DNA of 44,995 nt from a bacterium (GTDB taxonomy: Bacteria > Bacteroidota > Rhodothermia > Balneolales > M1805): contig SBGQ01000117.1 in the NCBI GenBank assembly GCA_006226965.1, positions 1 through 44,995 on the forward strand, written 5' to 3'. The notes below the pieces were generated by a model that was not told the origin of the DNA, did not search any database, and saw nothing but the letters and a program-made list of their open reading frames with translations. A program made the translations under genes and the position numbers. Shown here one piece after another: positions 1 to 8,861 of this stretch (position 1 is the first letter of the stretch; each line of letters starts with the position of its first letter).

Positions 1-560
1 GCCATGTCGGTATCTGTAAAGCCCGGAGCAATGGCAACTGAAATCACACCATCTTTTCCAAATGCTCTGGCGATGGTTTTATGAACACCGATAATTCCGC
101 TTTTTGAAGCTGCATAAGCCGAATAGTGTTCCGTTTCTCCCCTATAGCTAGCTCTCGATGCAATCACTATATGTGTACCTGATTTTCGTTTTTTCCACTC
201 GGGTAATGCCCATTTTACCAATTGAGTCGGCGCTTGCAAATTAACTTGTAAAACGCGATTCCAATGAGTTTCCCATGCTTCATCTGAAACATCAAATGCA
301 CAGGGTTCTGAAATACCTGCATTATTGATGATAATTGTTGGGGTGAACTCACCTGTTAATATAGGTTTTAGATGTTCAGCCACTTGTTTGGAATCAGCCA
401 AATCACAAGAAACTCGACGGAAATTTTCAAATCCATCAAAATCAGCATCAAAAACACCTGTTCTTGATACTCCAATTACCTTAAAACCGGCTTTTAGTAA
501 TTCTATGCTGATTGATTTTCCGATTCCACGTGATGCGCCTGTAACTAATGCAAGATTCAT
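1..560 (-). CDS. SDR family NAD(P)-dependent oxidoreductase (partial, C-terminus outside window)
   Basis: A short-chain dehydrogenase/reductase running off the left edge; about 186 codons are visible. The N-terminus carries the Rossmann nucleotide motif TGASRGIG (residues 8-15), followed by the NNAG motif and the catalytic YAASK (Y-x-x-x-K) near residue 150. These are the family hallmarks of cytosolic NAD(P)H-dependent oxidoreductases such as 3-oxoacyl-ACP reductases. The ATG at 560 begins directly with the beta-strand that leads into the glycine motif, so the start is secure. It follows the DUF2480 gene on the same strand after about 65 bases. Substrate cannot be told from sequence; FabG-like activity is one option among many. 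Confidence 0.85.
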   Translation of the reverse strand, partial: MNLALVTGASRGIGKSISIELLKAGFKVIGVSRTGVFDADFDGFENFRRVSCDLADSKQVAEHLKPILTGEFTPTIIINNAGISEPCAFDVSDEAWETHWNRVLQVNLQAPTQLVKWALPEWKKRKSGTHIVIASRASYRGETEHYSAYAASKSGIIGVHKTIARAFGKDGVISVAIAPGFTDTDM

Positions 561-625
561 GCTTTCAAAATTTGTCTTCAATTGTGAACAAGTTAATTAA
601 CAGGCGCCCAATTAGAAAGATTAAT

Positions 626-1147
626 TTAGTTTTTAGGTTTGCGATACACAGGTACAAATGAGCAGGCTTCACCGTACATAATACGTTCAACACCAGTTTC
701 TATTAGTTTTTCAGTTGCTAAGGCATAAAATTCGTCTGTAATGGCTTTATTTCCGCAACCTTTTACCAACACACGCTTGGAATTCAGTTCAGACCAATTA
801 TTTAGTGTGATAGATTCTGACACTAGCTTTTTGAGGACTTCAGCTGTATTTCCTTTAAGTATTCGACGTGCAAATGGTTTTGCATGTTGAACAATCAGCA
901 TAAAAGCCCAAGGCTGTAAAATGGCATCAGTTGAGCAAAAAGTTGCTAGTATTTTACCTTCGTAACTACTCCAATCTATCTGCTGTAAATGCTCTCTAAA
1001 GTCTTTTTCTTTCAGCATCAATCCATGGAATAAATACGGGGCAATATCAAACTCGACGATTTCTTCTTTTGGCAAAAATTTTTCTAAATCGAGTGTAATT
1101 AATCCCGATTGTTCTACTTTGTTTACTATTGTTCCTGATTCGCTCAT
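626..1147 (-). CDS. DUF2480 family protein
   Basis: A 173-residue soluble protein that I recognise as DUF2480, a family of unknown function found mainly in Bacteroidota and commonly located beside SUF genes. There is no signal peptide or membrane segment. Three cysteines stand out: C71 in an FCSTDA context, C131 in KGCGNKA and C162 in GEACSF. They could bind metal or an Fe-S cluster, but that is inference. The gene lies just downstream of sufA, but a strong terminator hairpin (1157-1180) ends only 9 bases before its ATG at 1147, so expression probably needs read-through or a promoter not seen here. Confidence 0.75.
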   Translation of the reverse strand: MSESGTIVNKVEQSGLITLDLEKFLPKEEIVEFDIAPYLFHGLMLKEKDFREHLQQIDWSSYEGKILATFCSTDAILQPWAFMLIVQHAKPFARRILKGNTAEVLKKLVSESITLNNWSELNSKRVLVKGCGNKAITDEFYALATEKLIETGVERIMYGEACSFVPVYRKPKN

Positions 1148-1156
1148 ATCAAAATG

Positions 1157-1180
1157 AAAAAAAAGGCCGATGAATCGGCC
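1157..1180 (-). terminator. Rho-independent terminator after sufA
   Basis: Perfect 6-bp stem GGCCGA/TCGGCC with a four-base loop (1165-1180), followed on the minus strand by eight T residues (1157-1164). It starts 7 bases after the sufA stop codon and ends immediately before the DUF2480 start codon, so it separates the two transcriptionally. Confidence 0.85.
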
Positions 1181-1186
1181 AATATG

Positions 1187-1525
1187 TTAAACTGAAAAAG
1201 AATCGCCGCAGGAACAGGTTCGAGCAGCATTCGGATTGTTAAAATGAAAACCTTTGCCTTTCAGACCCTCAGAAAAGTCCAATTCGGTTCCGGCTAAATA
1301 CAAGAAGCTTCTCATATCTACAACCAGAGGAATTCCATGATCTTCAAACTTTTGATCGTGTTGTTCAGCCTTTTCCGGTTCATTATCAAAATCAAAAGCG
1401 TAGGTTAATCCTGAGCAACCACCGCCAACAACTTTAATGCGTAAAGGCGTTTCTTTTGTAAAGCCTTTATTTTCACGAATTTCGTTAATTCTGGATGCCG
1501 CACGATCTGTAACTGTGATAGCCAT
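1187..1525 (-). CDS. sufA: A-type Fe-S carrier (HesB/IscA/SufA/ErpA family)
   Basis: A 112-residue A-type carrier that accepts and delivers Fe-S clusters to apoproteins in the cytosol. The three conserved cysteines are all present: C37 in GGGCSG, and C104 and C106 in the C-terminal TCSCG motif. Length is typical. It is the last gene of the suf run, 8 bases after the nfu stop codon, and is followed by a strong terminator. SufA, IscA and ErpA cannot be told apart by sequence alone; the SUF context favours the name sufA. Confidence 0.85.
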   Translation of the reverse strand: MAITVTDRAASRINEIRENKGFTKETPLRIKVVGGGCSGLTYAFDFDNEPEKAEQHDQKFEDHGIPLVVDMRSFLYLAGTELDFSEGLKGKGFHFNNPNAARTCSCGDSFSV

Positions 1526-1533
1526 ATTATTTA

Positions 1534-2088
1534 TTAAACAGATTCAATGATGATTTCCGGATCAATTCGTTTTACCATGCTTTCGATAGCAAATAAGGTT
1601 CCGGTTGATGCCGTTGGGCATGTTCCGCAAGCTCCTTGATAGTGAACTTTCAATACGTTTTCATTTAATCCTAAGACTTGTAAACCGCCGCCATCAGCTA
1701 ACAAATATGGACGAACTTGTTCGTCTAACATCATATTGATTTGTTGTAGACGCGGATCGTCACTATTCATCGCTTCATCTGAAACGTGAACACTGTGGTC
1801 TTTCGCTAAATCAAATTGTGGTTCTGCTTCACGAATCGGAGGTGCTAATTGGCGTAATAATTCACTCCATTCAGCCTGACCATCCTGAGTTACTGTCACG
1901 TATTTATCAACGTAATACAATGAAATTACATGTGGAATTTCAAAAACAGCTTTCGCAAAAGCATCATCCTCTTTTACTTGTGCCGGATTATCATAAGCTC
2001 TTGTCACACCACGTGTAATAGGGTCTTTTAACACAAAACGCATCGCGTTTGGGTTAGGTGTACGTTCGATTTCTGCGATTTTTGGCAT
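1534..2088 (-). CDS. nfuA: NifU-like Fe-S carrier protein with Nfu N-terminal domain
   Basis: A 184-residue two-domain Fe-S carrier. Residues 1-85 form the Nfu N-terminal domain, opening with the typical ERTPNPNAMRF stretch. Residues 110-184 form the NifU C-terminal domain with the cluster-binding C-x-x-C, C154 and C157 in GACGTCP. The ATG at 2088 was chosen because it begins exactly at the family N-terminus; an upstream in-frame start would add 29 unrelated residues and overlap sufU. It sits 17 bases after sufU in the suf operon. The role is delivery of assembled clusters to targets. Confidence 0.88.
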   Translation of the reverse strand: MPKIAEIERTPNPNAMRFVLKDPITRGVTRAYDNPAQVKEDDAFAKAVFEIPHVISLYYVDKYVTVTQDGQAEWSELLRQLAPPIREAEPQFDLAKDHSVHVSDEAMNSDDPRLQQINMMLDEQVRPYLLADGGGLQVLGLNENVLKVHYQGACGTCPTASTGTLFAIESMVKRIDPEIIIESV

Positions 2089-2105
2089 GGTGAAAACTCC
2101 CGTTA

Positions 2106-2552
2106 TTATTCTGTAGTTGCCGTTTTTTGTCCGATCATAGCTGAATGTAAAGTATGCCAGGGTAAGGTTGCACATTTTACTCGAACCGGAAAATCTTTAA
2201 TACTTTTAAATACCGTTAAATGTCCCAAATGGTTGGGTTCTTGGTCAACATCTAATTTTCCGGTACTCATCATTTGAAACTCTTTAAACAAAGTTTCTAC
2301 TTCATCTAAGGTTTTACCTTTGGCTGCTTTAGTCATCATAGATGCCGATGCAGTTGATACGGCGCACCCTTTTCCAGTAAACTGAACAGAATCAATGGTT
2401 CCATTTTCTGCCAGTTTGATAAAAAACTCGAAACTATCACCGCACAAAGGATTATGCCCTTTTATTTTGATGTCAGCATTTTCCATTTCCCCGAAATTCC
2501 GAGGATTTTTGCTGTGATATGTAATTTGGTCGTTATAAATTCCTATGCTCAT
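2106..2552 (-). CDS. sufU: SufU-type scaffold / sulfur-transfer protein
   Basis: A 148-residue IscU-fold protein of the SufU subgroup. The metal/sulfur ligands are visible: C37 and D39 in NPLCGD, C63 in GKGCAVSTAS, and C127 in RVKCATLPWH. The insertion between the second and third cysteine sites typical of SufU is present. In characterised SufU systems the protein takes persulfide sulfur from SufS, taking the place of SufE. Its ATG overlaps the sufS stop codon by four bases (ATGA), so the two are probably translationally coupled. No SufE gene is seen in the operon, consistent with this role. Confidence 0.88.
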   Translation of the reverse strand: MSIGIYNDQITYHSKNPRNFGEMENADIKIKGHNPLCGDSFEFFIKLAENGTIDSVQFTGKGCAVSTASASMMTKAAKGKTLDEVETLFKEFQMMSTGKLDVDQEPNHLGHLTVFKSIKDFPVRVKCATLPWHTLHSAMIGQKTATTE

Positions 2553-3787
2553 GCGAAAATCTGTTGAACTTTTAATAGACCTTGTACTAAAGCGTCAATT
2601 TCTTCTTTTGTGTTGTAAACCGCAAATGAAGCTCTGGATGTAGCCGGAATACCGAATCGTGTCATTAATGGCTGCGCACAATGGTGACCAGCACGAACGG
2701 CGATTCCTTCCATATCTAAGATTGTACCTACATCATGCGGGTGAATCTCGTCCATAATCAAAGAAATAATAGAAGCTTTTTCTTTTGCAGTTCCTAAAAT
2801 GGAAATTCCCTGCATTGGTTCAATTATAGATGTAGCATAAACTAATAAGTCATGTTCATGCGCAGCCATTTTTTCTAAACCTATAGATTGAATAAATTCT
2901 ATCGCAGCGCCTAATCCTATGGCTCCGCTAATGTTAGGCGTTCCTGCCTCAAACTTATACGGCAATTCATTATAGGTAGTTTTCTCGAAAGAAACCTCCA
3001 TAATCATATCACCGCCGCCGCGAACCGGTGGCATTTTACTAAGCCATTCTTTTTTGCCATACAGTACGCCAACTCCTGTCGGGCCGTACATTTTATGAGC
3101 AGAAAACACAAAGAAATCACAATCCAAATGCTGAACATCAATCTTTGAGTGCGGAGTTGATTGAGCGCCGTCAACAAGTACAGGTATTCCTTTTTCGTGT
3201 GCTCTATCAATTACAAACTTAACTGGGTTAACTGTCCCCAAAACGTTGGAAATGTGAACCAGGCTCACCAATTTTACTTTATCGGTAAGCAAGTTTTCAA
3301 AAGCATCTAAGTCAAGCTCACCGTTATCTAAAACCGGAATAACCTTGATTTTAACACCTTTTGAAACGGCGTGAATCTGCCATGAAACAATATTAGCGTG
3401 ATGCTCCATTTCAGTGAGAAGAATTTCATCGCCCTCTTTGAAATAAAACTGAGCTAAAGAAGCTGCAACTGTGTTAATGGCATCAGTTGTTCCCGATGTC
3501 CAAATTATCTCTTCTTCATGCTTTGCATGAATGAAGTTTTGAACCGTTACACGCGCTTTTTCATACGAATCGGTTGCAGTCTGAGACAAGTAATGCACAC
3601 CTCTATGCACGTTGGCGTGTTCGTTCGAATGATATAATCGAATACGTTCCTGAACAGAACGAGGCATCTGTGAAGACGCCCCGTTATCCAGAAATACCAA
3701 TGGTTTACCATGAACCTGGCGACTAAGAATGGGAAACTCTTCCCTGACTTTTGCAATATCTAAATCGTTTGTAAGTAAGGTATTCAT
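2549..3787 (-). CDS. sufS: Cysteine desulfurase SufS (class II)
   Basis: A 412-residue PLP-dependent cysteine desulfurase of SufS/CsdA type. It releases sulfur from L-cysteine as a persulfide for Fe-S assembly. The PLP lysine is K232 in SAHKMYG, the cofactor aspartate is D206 in VDGAQS, and the persulfide-forming cysteine is C370 in RAGHHCAQP. The short loop around the catalytic cysteine marks class II enzymes. It overlaps sufU by four bases and follows sufD by 13 bases. Confidence 0.95.
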   Translation of the reverse strand: MNTLLTNDLDIAKVREEFPILSRQVHGKPLVFLDNGASSQMPRSVQERIRLYHSNEHANVHRGVHYLSQTATDSYEKARVTVQNFIHAKHEEEIIWTSGTTDAINTVAASLAQFYFKEGDEILLTEMEHHANIVSWQIHAVSKGVKIKVIPVLDNGELDLDAFENLLTDKVKLVSLVHISNVLGTVNPVKFVIDRAHEKGIPVLVDGAQSTPHSKIDVQHLDCDFFVFSAHKMYGPTGVGVLYGKKEWLSKMPPVRGGGDMIMEVSFEKTTYNELPYKFEAGTPNISGAIGLGAAIEFIQSIGLEKMAAHEHDLLVYATSIIEPMQGISILGTAKEKASIISLIMDEIHPHDVGTILDMEGIAVRAGHHCAQPLMTRFGIPATSRASFAVYNTKEEIDALVQGLLKVQQIFA

Positions 3788-3800
3788 GGTAAATGCTTAA

Positions 3801-5105
3801 TTATGCCGGTAAGTGTTCTGTTACCTGATGGGCATACGTGGAAACGTACGCACTTAATTGTTTCTTGAGTGATTCTACTTCTAAGTTTTCAATAACTTCG
3901 AGAGCATATCCGTAAATCAATAACTCTTTTGAAGTTAATTCATCCAAACCTCTGGATTTTAAGTAGAACACTTCTTCTTCATCTAACTGACCAACCGTAG
4001 CACCGTGTGAACAACGAACGTCATCAGCGAAGATTTCTAATTGCGGTTTAGTATCAACGGTTCCGTTATCAGATAACAAGATATTTCTGTTTTCTTGGAA
4101 CGAATCTGTTTTTTGAGCGATTTGATCAACCCATATTTTACCGTTAAACACAGAATGTGCTTTATCATCAACCACAACTTTATGTAATTGGTGTGATGTA
4201 CAATTTGGTTGCTGATGATGCATTAAGGTGTGCGTATCAGACTCTTGTTCACCGTTAATCAGCACTAAACCGTCTAATATTGAATTGGATTGTTCACCTG
4301 TTAAATCTGCGCGTACATCAGAACGAGAAACTTTAGCACCAAAATGAATGGTATATGACTGATAGTCTGCGTTTTGATCTACTTTGGTTCCCAATCTGTT
4401 GATGTGGAACGCTTTTTTTGATTCACGCTGAATGCGATAATGCTGCAAATGAGCACCTTCCGCCATTCTGATTTCAGCAACCGGAATGTTTAAATATTCA
4501 AACTCACCGAGACCGATAAAATCTTCGATGATGGTTGCTTTAGCGAAGGCATCAGCTAAAATAACACATCGAGGTGCAATTACAGCTCCTTCAGCTTCTT
4601 TTGTCACAAGATTAAGAATGTGAACCGGAGATTCGAATTTGGTTTCTTTTGGGATGAATACCAAAACGCCGTTATCAACAATGGCACTGTTTAATTCAAC
4701 AAAGAAATCATCTTTCGGATGAATTAAAGAACCTAAATGCGTTTCTAATTCATTGTATTGTGGCTCACCTGCATCGCTAAATGTTTTTAAGCAAGCACCT
4801 TTTGGTAAGTTCTCAATTCGAGATAAATCCTGACGGAAAAAACCATTTACAAATACCAACGTGGAATCTATGGCTTCTTCTAACAAATATGGAGTAACAT
4901 CAACCTGAATATTGGATGCGGTTGACAATTTGAAATCAGCACGGGCAATATCTTTAAGATTCAAAAAACGCCATTCTTCATCTCTATTTGTCGGAAACTT
5001 TATCGATTTAAAACGCTCAAGAGCAGCATTTCTGTAATCGGACAAAAACTCCAACTGAAAAGAATGGTTTTGAATCAAGCTTTGAAGAGTTTCTTTAGCT
5101 TGCAT
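3801..5105 (-). CDS. sufD: Fe-S assembly scaffold subunit SufD
   Basis: A 434-residue SufB/SufD-family protein. An N-terminal helical region contains the EEWRFLNL motif (residues 43-50) shared with other SufD proteins, followed by a right-handed beta-helix core. The C-terminus has DDVRCSHGATVG and the FYLKSRG helix typical of the family. It forms the SufBC2D scaffold with SufB and SufC. Its start overlaps the sufC stop by one base (TAATG), indicating translational coupling. Confidence 0.92.
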   Translation of the reverse strand: MQAKETLQSLIQNHSFQLEFLSDYRNAALERFKSIKFPTNRDEEWRFLNLKDIARADFKLSTASNIQVDVTPYLLEEAIDSTLVFVNGFFRQDLSRIENLPKGACLKTFSDAGEPQYNELETHLGSLIHPKDDFFVELNSAIVDNGVLVFIPKETKFESPVHILNLVTKEAEGAVIAPRCVILADAFAKATIIEDFIGLGEFEYLNIPVAEIRMAEGAHLQHYRIQRESKKAFHINRLGTKVDQNADYQSYTIHFGAKVSRSDVRADLTGEQSNSILDGLVLINGEQESDTHTLMHHQQPNCTSHQLHKVVVDDKAHSVFNGKIWVDQIAQKTDSFQENRNILLSDNGTVDTKPQLEIFADDVRCSHGATVGQLDEEEVFYLKSRGLDELTSKELLIYGYALEVIENLEVESLKKQLSAYVSTYAHQVTEHLPA

Positions 5106-5878
5106 TATTTAACAGCCCCGTTTGTGTGAACATCAGCTAAAATCCAGTCGTAACCACGCTCTTCTAATTCTAAAGCGAGTTCTTTTCCACCTGATTTAAC
5201 GATTTTGCCTTTTACTAAAACGTGTACAAAATCAGGCTCGATGTAATTCAACATTCTCTGATAGTGTGTAATCATCAACACAGCTTTTTCAGGTGTAAAT
5301 AATTTGTTGATACCATCGGCAACAATACGTAAAGCGTCGATGTCTAAACCTGAATCAGTTTCATCTAAAACGGATAATAATGGTTGTAAAACAGCCATTT
5401 GAAGAATTTCGTTACGTTTTTTCTCACCACCGGAAAAACCTGTATTCACAGCGCGATCTAAAAACGCAGGATCCATTTCTACAACTTTTAATTGCTCACG
5501 AATGTAATCATCGAACTCAAGCGGATCTAATTCTTCGCCACCTTTTGACTTTTGAATAGAATTGTAAGCTTGGCGTAAGAATGTAGCGTTTGAAACTCCA
5601 GGAACTTCAACAGGATATTGAAATGCAAGAAAAACACCTAAACGTGCACGTTCTTCCGGATCCATTTCCAAAATATTTTCACCGTTGAATAAGACTTCAC
5701 CGTCAGTTACTTCGTAAGCGGGGTGTCCCGCAATTACTTTAGACAAGGTACTTTTACCACCGCCATTCGGGCCCATAATGGCATGTTTTTCACCTTTATT
5801 GATAGTTAGATTAATGCCTTTAAGGATTTCAACCTCTTCTCCTTCGATGCGGGCATGTAAATTTTTGATTTCTAACAC
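5105..5878 (-). CDS. sufC: SUF ATPase subunit SufC
   Basis: A 257-residue ABC-type ATPase that drives conformational change in the SufBC2D scaffold. The Walker A motif is GPNGGGKST (residues 36-44, catalytic K42), the ABC signature is SGGEKKR, and Walker B is [10 protein letters not shown], the latter typical of SufC. There is no membrane segment. It lies 47 bases after sufB and overlaps sufD by one base. Confidence 0.95.
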   Translation of the reverse strand: MLEIKNLHARIEGEEVEILKGINLTINKGEKHAIMGPNGGGKSTLSKVIAGHPAYEVTDGEVLFNGENILEMDPEERARLGVFLAFQYPVEVPGVSNATFLRQAYNSIQKSKGGEELDPLEFDDYIREQLKVVEMDPAFLDRAVNTGFSGGEKKRNEILQMAVLQPLLSVLDETDSGLDIDALRIVADGINKLFTPEKAVLMITHYQRMLNYIEPDFVHVLVKGKIVKSGGKELALELEERGYDWILADVHTNGAVK

Positions 5879-5925
5879 GGATTTTCCTTTTTAGTATTTA
5901 TTTGTTTTTTAATTCGTTTTCTGGA

Positions 5926-7371
5926 TTAACCAACACTGCCTTCGAGCTTGATACCCAATAATTTTTGGGCTTCCACGGCAAATTCCATCGGTAATTCTGC
6001 AAATACATCTTTACAGAACCCATTGATAATCATGGAAATCGCATCTTCTTCTGACAAGCCACGCTGTTGGAGATAAAAAATCTGATCTTCACCAACTCGT
6101 GACGTTGTGGCTTCGTGTTCAATACTCGATTTAGAGTTTTGTTGTTGGATATAAGGGAAAGTGTGTGCGCCACAATTGTTACCAATTAACATGGAATCAC
6201 ACTGAGAATAATTTCTGGACCCGGTCGCTTTCGGTCCGATTTTCACTAATCCACGATAGGAATTGTTCGATTTACCGGCGGAAATACCTTTTGAAATAAT
6301 GGTAGAACTCGTGTTTTTACCCAAGTGAATCATTTTTGTACCGGTATCAGCTTGTTGCATTTTGTTAGTTAGAGCAACAGAATAAAATTCGCCGATTGAG
6401 TTATCACCTTTTAAAATAACAGATGGGTATTTCCAAGTAATTGCAGAACCTGTCTCAACTTGAGTCCAAGAGATTTTAGCGAAATCACCTTTACAAATTC
6501 CGCGTTTGGTTACGAAGTTGTAAATACCGCCATTACCTTCTTCATCTCCGGCATACCAGTTCTGAACAGTAGAGTATTTAATATCTGCATGGTCTAAGGC
6601 AACCAACTCAACTACTGCAGCATGCAACAAGTTTGTTGAGAACTGAGGCGCTGTACAACCTTCTAAATAACTGACACTTGCGTATTCTTCTGCAACAATT
6701 AAGGTTCTTTCAAACTGACCCGATTCCTCATTGTTGATACGGAAATAGGTGTTTAACTCCATCGGACACTTAACGCCTTTCGGAACAAAAACAAACGAAC
6801 CGTCAGAGAACACGGCTGAGTTTAAAGCAGCAAAAAAGTTATCGTTTGACGGTACAACTGAACCCAAATATTTTTGTACCAATTCAGGATATTCTTTTAA
6901 CGCTTCACTGATAGAACAGAAAATTACACCGGCTTCTTTAAGCTTTTCACGGAATGTAGTAGCGACTGAAACTGAATCGAAAACGGCATCAACCGCAACA
7001 TTCGCTAAGCGTTTTTGCTCTGATAATGGAATTCCTAATTTCTCGTAAGTCTCTAATAAAACAGGATCAACTTCATCAAGACTGTTTAATTGCTTTTTGA
7101 TTTTAGGAGCAGAGTAATATGTAATTTCGTCGTATTTAATCGGTTTGATGTCCAGATTTGGCCAGTTCATCGGCTCTTCCATCTTTAACCAGTTTCTATA
7201 TGCCTTAAGACGAAATTCGAGCATAAATTCAGGCTCGCCTCTTCTCTTCCAGATCTCACGAACCACATCTTCGTTTAATCCTTTTGGAAACTCATCATAT
7301 TCAATTTCTGTAACAAACCCGTATTTATAGGGTTGTGATACCATTTTGTCAATTGTTTGCGTATCGCTCAT
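5926..7371 (-). CDS. sufB: Fe-S assembly scaffold subunit SufB
   Basis: A 481-residue SufB, the scaffold subunit on which the nascent Fe-S cluster is built. Family marks include [19 protein letters not shown] in the middle, the EGCTAPQFS stretch and the C-terminal [21 protein letters not shown]. Length matches the usual 465-485 residues. It is the first gene of the operon; a candidate promoter lies about 30 bases upstream. I saw no Rrf2/IscR-type regulator gene next to it. Confidence 0.95.
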   Translation of the reverse strand: MSDTQTIDKMVSQPYKYGFVTEIEYDEFPKGLNEDVVREIWKRRGEPEFMLEFRLKAYRNWLKMEEPMNWPNLDIKPIKYDEITYYSAPKIKKQLNSLDEVDPVLLETYEKLGIPLSEQKRLANVAVDAVFDSVSVATTFREKLKEAGVIFCSISEALKEYPELVQKYLGSVVPSNDNFFAALNSAVFSDGSFVFVPKGVKCPMELNTYFRINNEESGQFERTLIVAEEYASVSYLEGCTAPQFSTNLLHAAVVELVALDHADIKYSTVQNWYAGDEEGNGGIYNFVTKRGICKGDFAKISWTQVETGSAITWKYPSVILKGDNSIGEFYSVALTNKMQQADTGTKMIHLGKNTSSTIISKGISAGKSNNSYRGLVKIGPKATGSRNYSQCDSMLIGNNCGAHTFPYIQQQNSKSSIEHEATTSRVGEDQIFYLQQRGLSEEDAISMIINGFCKDVFAELPMEFAVEAQKLLGIKLEGSVG

Positions 7372-7401
7372 GTGTAAAATTGGGTTCCAATTAATAATGT
7401 G

Positions 7402-7409
7402 TAAAGATA
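7402..7409 (-). promoter_or_regulatory. Candidate -7 element of the suf operon promoter
   Basis: On the minus strand TATCTTTA matches the Bacteroidota TAnnTTTG -7 consensus except for the last base, and would give a leader of roughly 25-30 bases before the sufB ATG. No clear TTTG -33 element was found, so support is weak. Confidence 0.35.
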
Positions 7410-7616
7410 CAAAAACTTAGCCCCTTACATGGACTAAATCTTAATAAGCATAATAATTCGTGCAAAATATGCAACTTTTTACCTCCATTTATCCAATAGA
7501 AACTTATTATCCGCAGAATAGACTTCCTTTATTCTCGTACTAAAAAGTCTTAATTAAAAGCTTCTTATTTGCTTATCAATGCTCTAAAAGTTCTAATCAA
7601 AATAGACAAGTCTTTG

Positions 7617-7624
7617 TAACTTTG
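7617..7624 (+). promoter_or_regulatory. Candidate -7 element (TAACTTTG) for the 7653 gene
   Basis: Exact match to TAnnTTTG in the 281-base divergent gap between sufB and the next plus-strand gene. Transcription would begin near 7630, giving a leader of about 20 bases. A clear -33 TTG at the right distance was not seen. Confidence 0.45.
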
Positions 7625-7652
7625 CGCTCAATTCACTAATCAAGACACTATT

Positions 7653-8258
7653 TTGAAAAGTTATTTTAAGCTTCAGAAATTTTACAATGAATCCCCAATT
7701 TGGGTTGTGATCATTCGTTTTTGTTTCATTCTCGGAATTTCTATTTGGTTTGGCGCTTTGGTCTTTTTTGCATTTGGCGCGGCAGGTATACCATTTAAAA
7801 TCGCTAATACATGGAGTTTGACAGGTGTAAATCCAACTATGCCAGAGCAGATAGTTAGTTACAGAACTGTGGGAGGTGCGATTACTTCACAAATGCTTAT
7901 TAAATTGAATCAAATTGAGATTATTGCCTTATTTCTAACATCAGTAGCATTGTTTTTAGCTTGGATTCCAGAACATAACAGAAGCACACTTCTACTCTTT
8001 CAAACGCTGATTATGGCTTCTATGGGTATTTTATTGTTGATTTATATGGAAAAAATCGGCGTTAGAATGTTCGAGATTCAATCCACGATTCCGATTGATT
8101 TTTCGATTACTGATGAAAGCCTAAAACTTGCGGCGCACAAAGAATTCGAAGTACTGCACAAACGTTACTCTTCTTTAGTTTCAGCGAACGCCATTTTAGC
8201 ATTCTTGCAGATACTTTTATTCTCGATAAATCCACTAGCTAAAGTCAGAACGAACTAA
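7653..8258 (+). CDS. Four-TM integral membrane protein, DUF4149-like
   Basis: A 201-residue membrane protein of unknown function. Hydrophobic segments lie near residues 18-42, 88-106, 112-132 and 175-195. The overall pattern, an early WFGALVFFAF helix and a late VLHKRYSS segment before the last helix, resembles DUF4149, but I assign this only by eye. The start is TTG at 7653: no ATG occurs in frame before the first helix, and the candidate promoter at 7617-7624 leaves little room upstream. An ATT directly before the TTG is an alternative initiation codon. It is divergent from sufB and 58 bases before the cyclophilin gene. Confidence 0.65.
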   Translation: MKSYFKLQKFYNESPIWVVIIRFCFILGISIWFGALVFFAFGAAGIPFKIANTWSLTGVNPTMPEQIVSYRTVGGAITSQMLIKLNQIEIIALFLTSVALFLAWIPEHNRSTLLLFQTLIMASMGILLLIYMEKIGVRMFEIQSTIPIDFSITDESLKLAAHKEFEVLHKRYSSLVSANAILAFLQILLFSINPLAKVRTN

Positions 8259-8283
8259 ACCATAATAATTAGTCATAATTCAG

Positions 8284-8291
8284 TATTTTTG
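8284..8291 (+). promoter_or_regulatory. Candidate -7 element (TATTTTTG) for the cyclophilin gene
   Basis: Exact TAnnTTTG match 25 bases before the ATG at 8317, within the 58-base gap after the upstream gene. The -33 element is not obvious. Confidence 0.4.
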
Positions 8292-8316
8292 GCCTTCATT
8301 TTAAATAGCAGACAAT

Positions 8317-8814
8317 ATGATTGAAATTAAAACCAAATTCGGCACCATTCGCATCAAATTATATGATGAAACACCTTTGCACAGAGATAACTTTTTGAAA
8401 TTAGCGAAGGAAGGATTTTACAATGAAACTCAGTTTCACAGAATTATCCCAAATTTCATGATTCAAGGCGGCGACCCCTATTCAAAACCGGGCGAAAGCG
8501 GACGAATTGGCACTGGCGGACCCGGATATACCATTCCAGCTGAAATCAACGGTACATTCAAACATAAAAAAGGCGCTGTTGCTGCTGCTCGCTTAGGCGA
8601 TCAAATGAATCCAAAAAGAAACAGCTCCGGTTCACAATTCTACATCGTAAACGCTAATACCGGCGCTCATTTCCTCGACGGACAATACACTGTATTTGGT
8701 GAAGTTGTTGAAGGCTTGGACGTTGTTGATGCTATTTCTGCAGTTCAAACAACTTCAAGTGATTTTCCTGTTGAAGCTGTTTCAATGGAAGTTTCAGTTG
8801 TAGAAGCTGAATAA
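8317..8814 (+). CDS. Cyclophilin-type peptidyl-prolyl cis-trans isomerase
   Basis: A 165-residue single-domain cyclophilin that isomerises X-Pro peptide bonds during folding. Visible marks are FHRIIPNFMIQGGDP (substrate-binding arginine and the FMxQGG core), the SSGSQFYI strand and the LDGQYTVFGEV strand. There is no signal peptide, so it is probably cytosolic. It precedes lysS by 47 bases and may be co-transcribed with it. Confidence 0.93.
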   Translation: MIEIKTKFGTIRIKLYDETPLHRDNFLKLAKEGFYNETQFHRIIPNFMIQGGDPYSKPGESGRIGTGGPGYTIPAEINGTFKHKKGAVAAARLGDQMNPKRNSSGSQFYIVNANTGAHFLDGQYTVFGEVVEGLDVVDAISAVQTTSSDFPVEAVSMEVSVVEAE

Positions 8815-8861
8815 CATCTTATTGTCTAACAATACGTTAAAAGTATAATCTAAATTAATTC

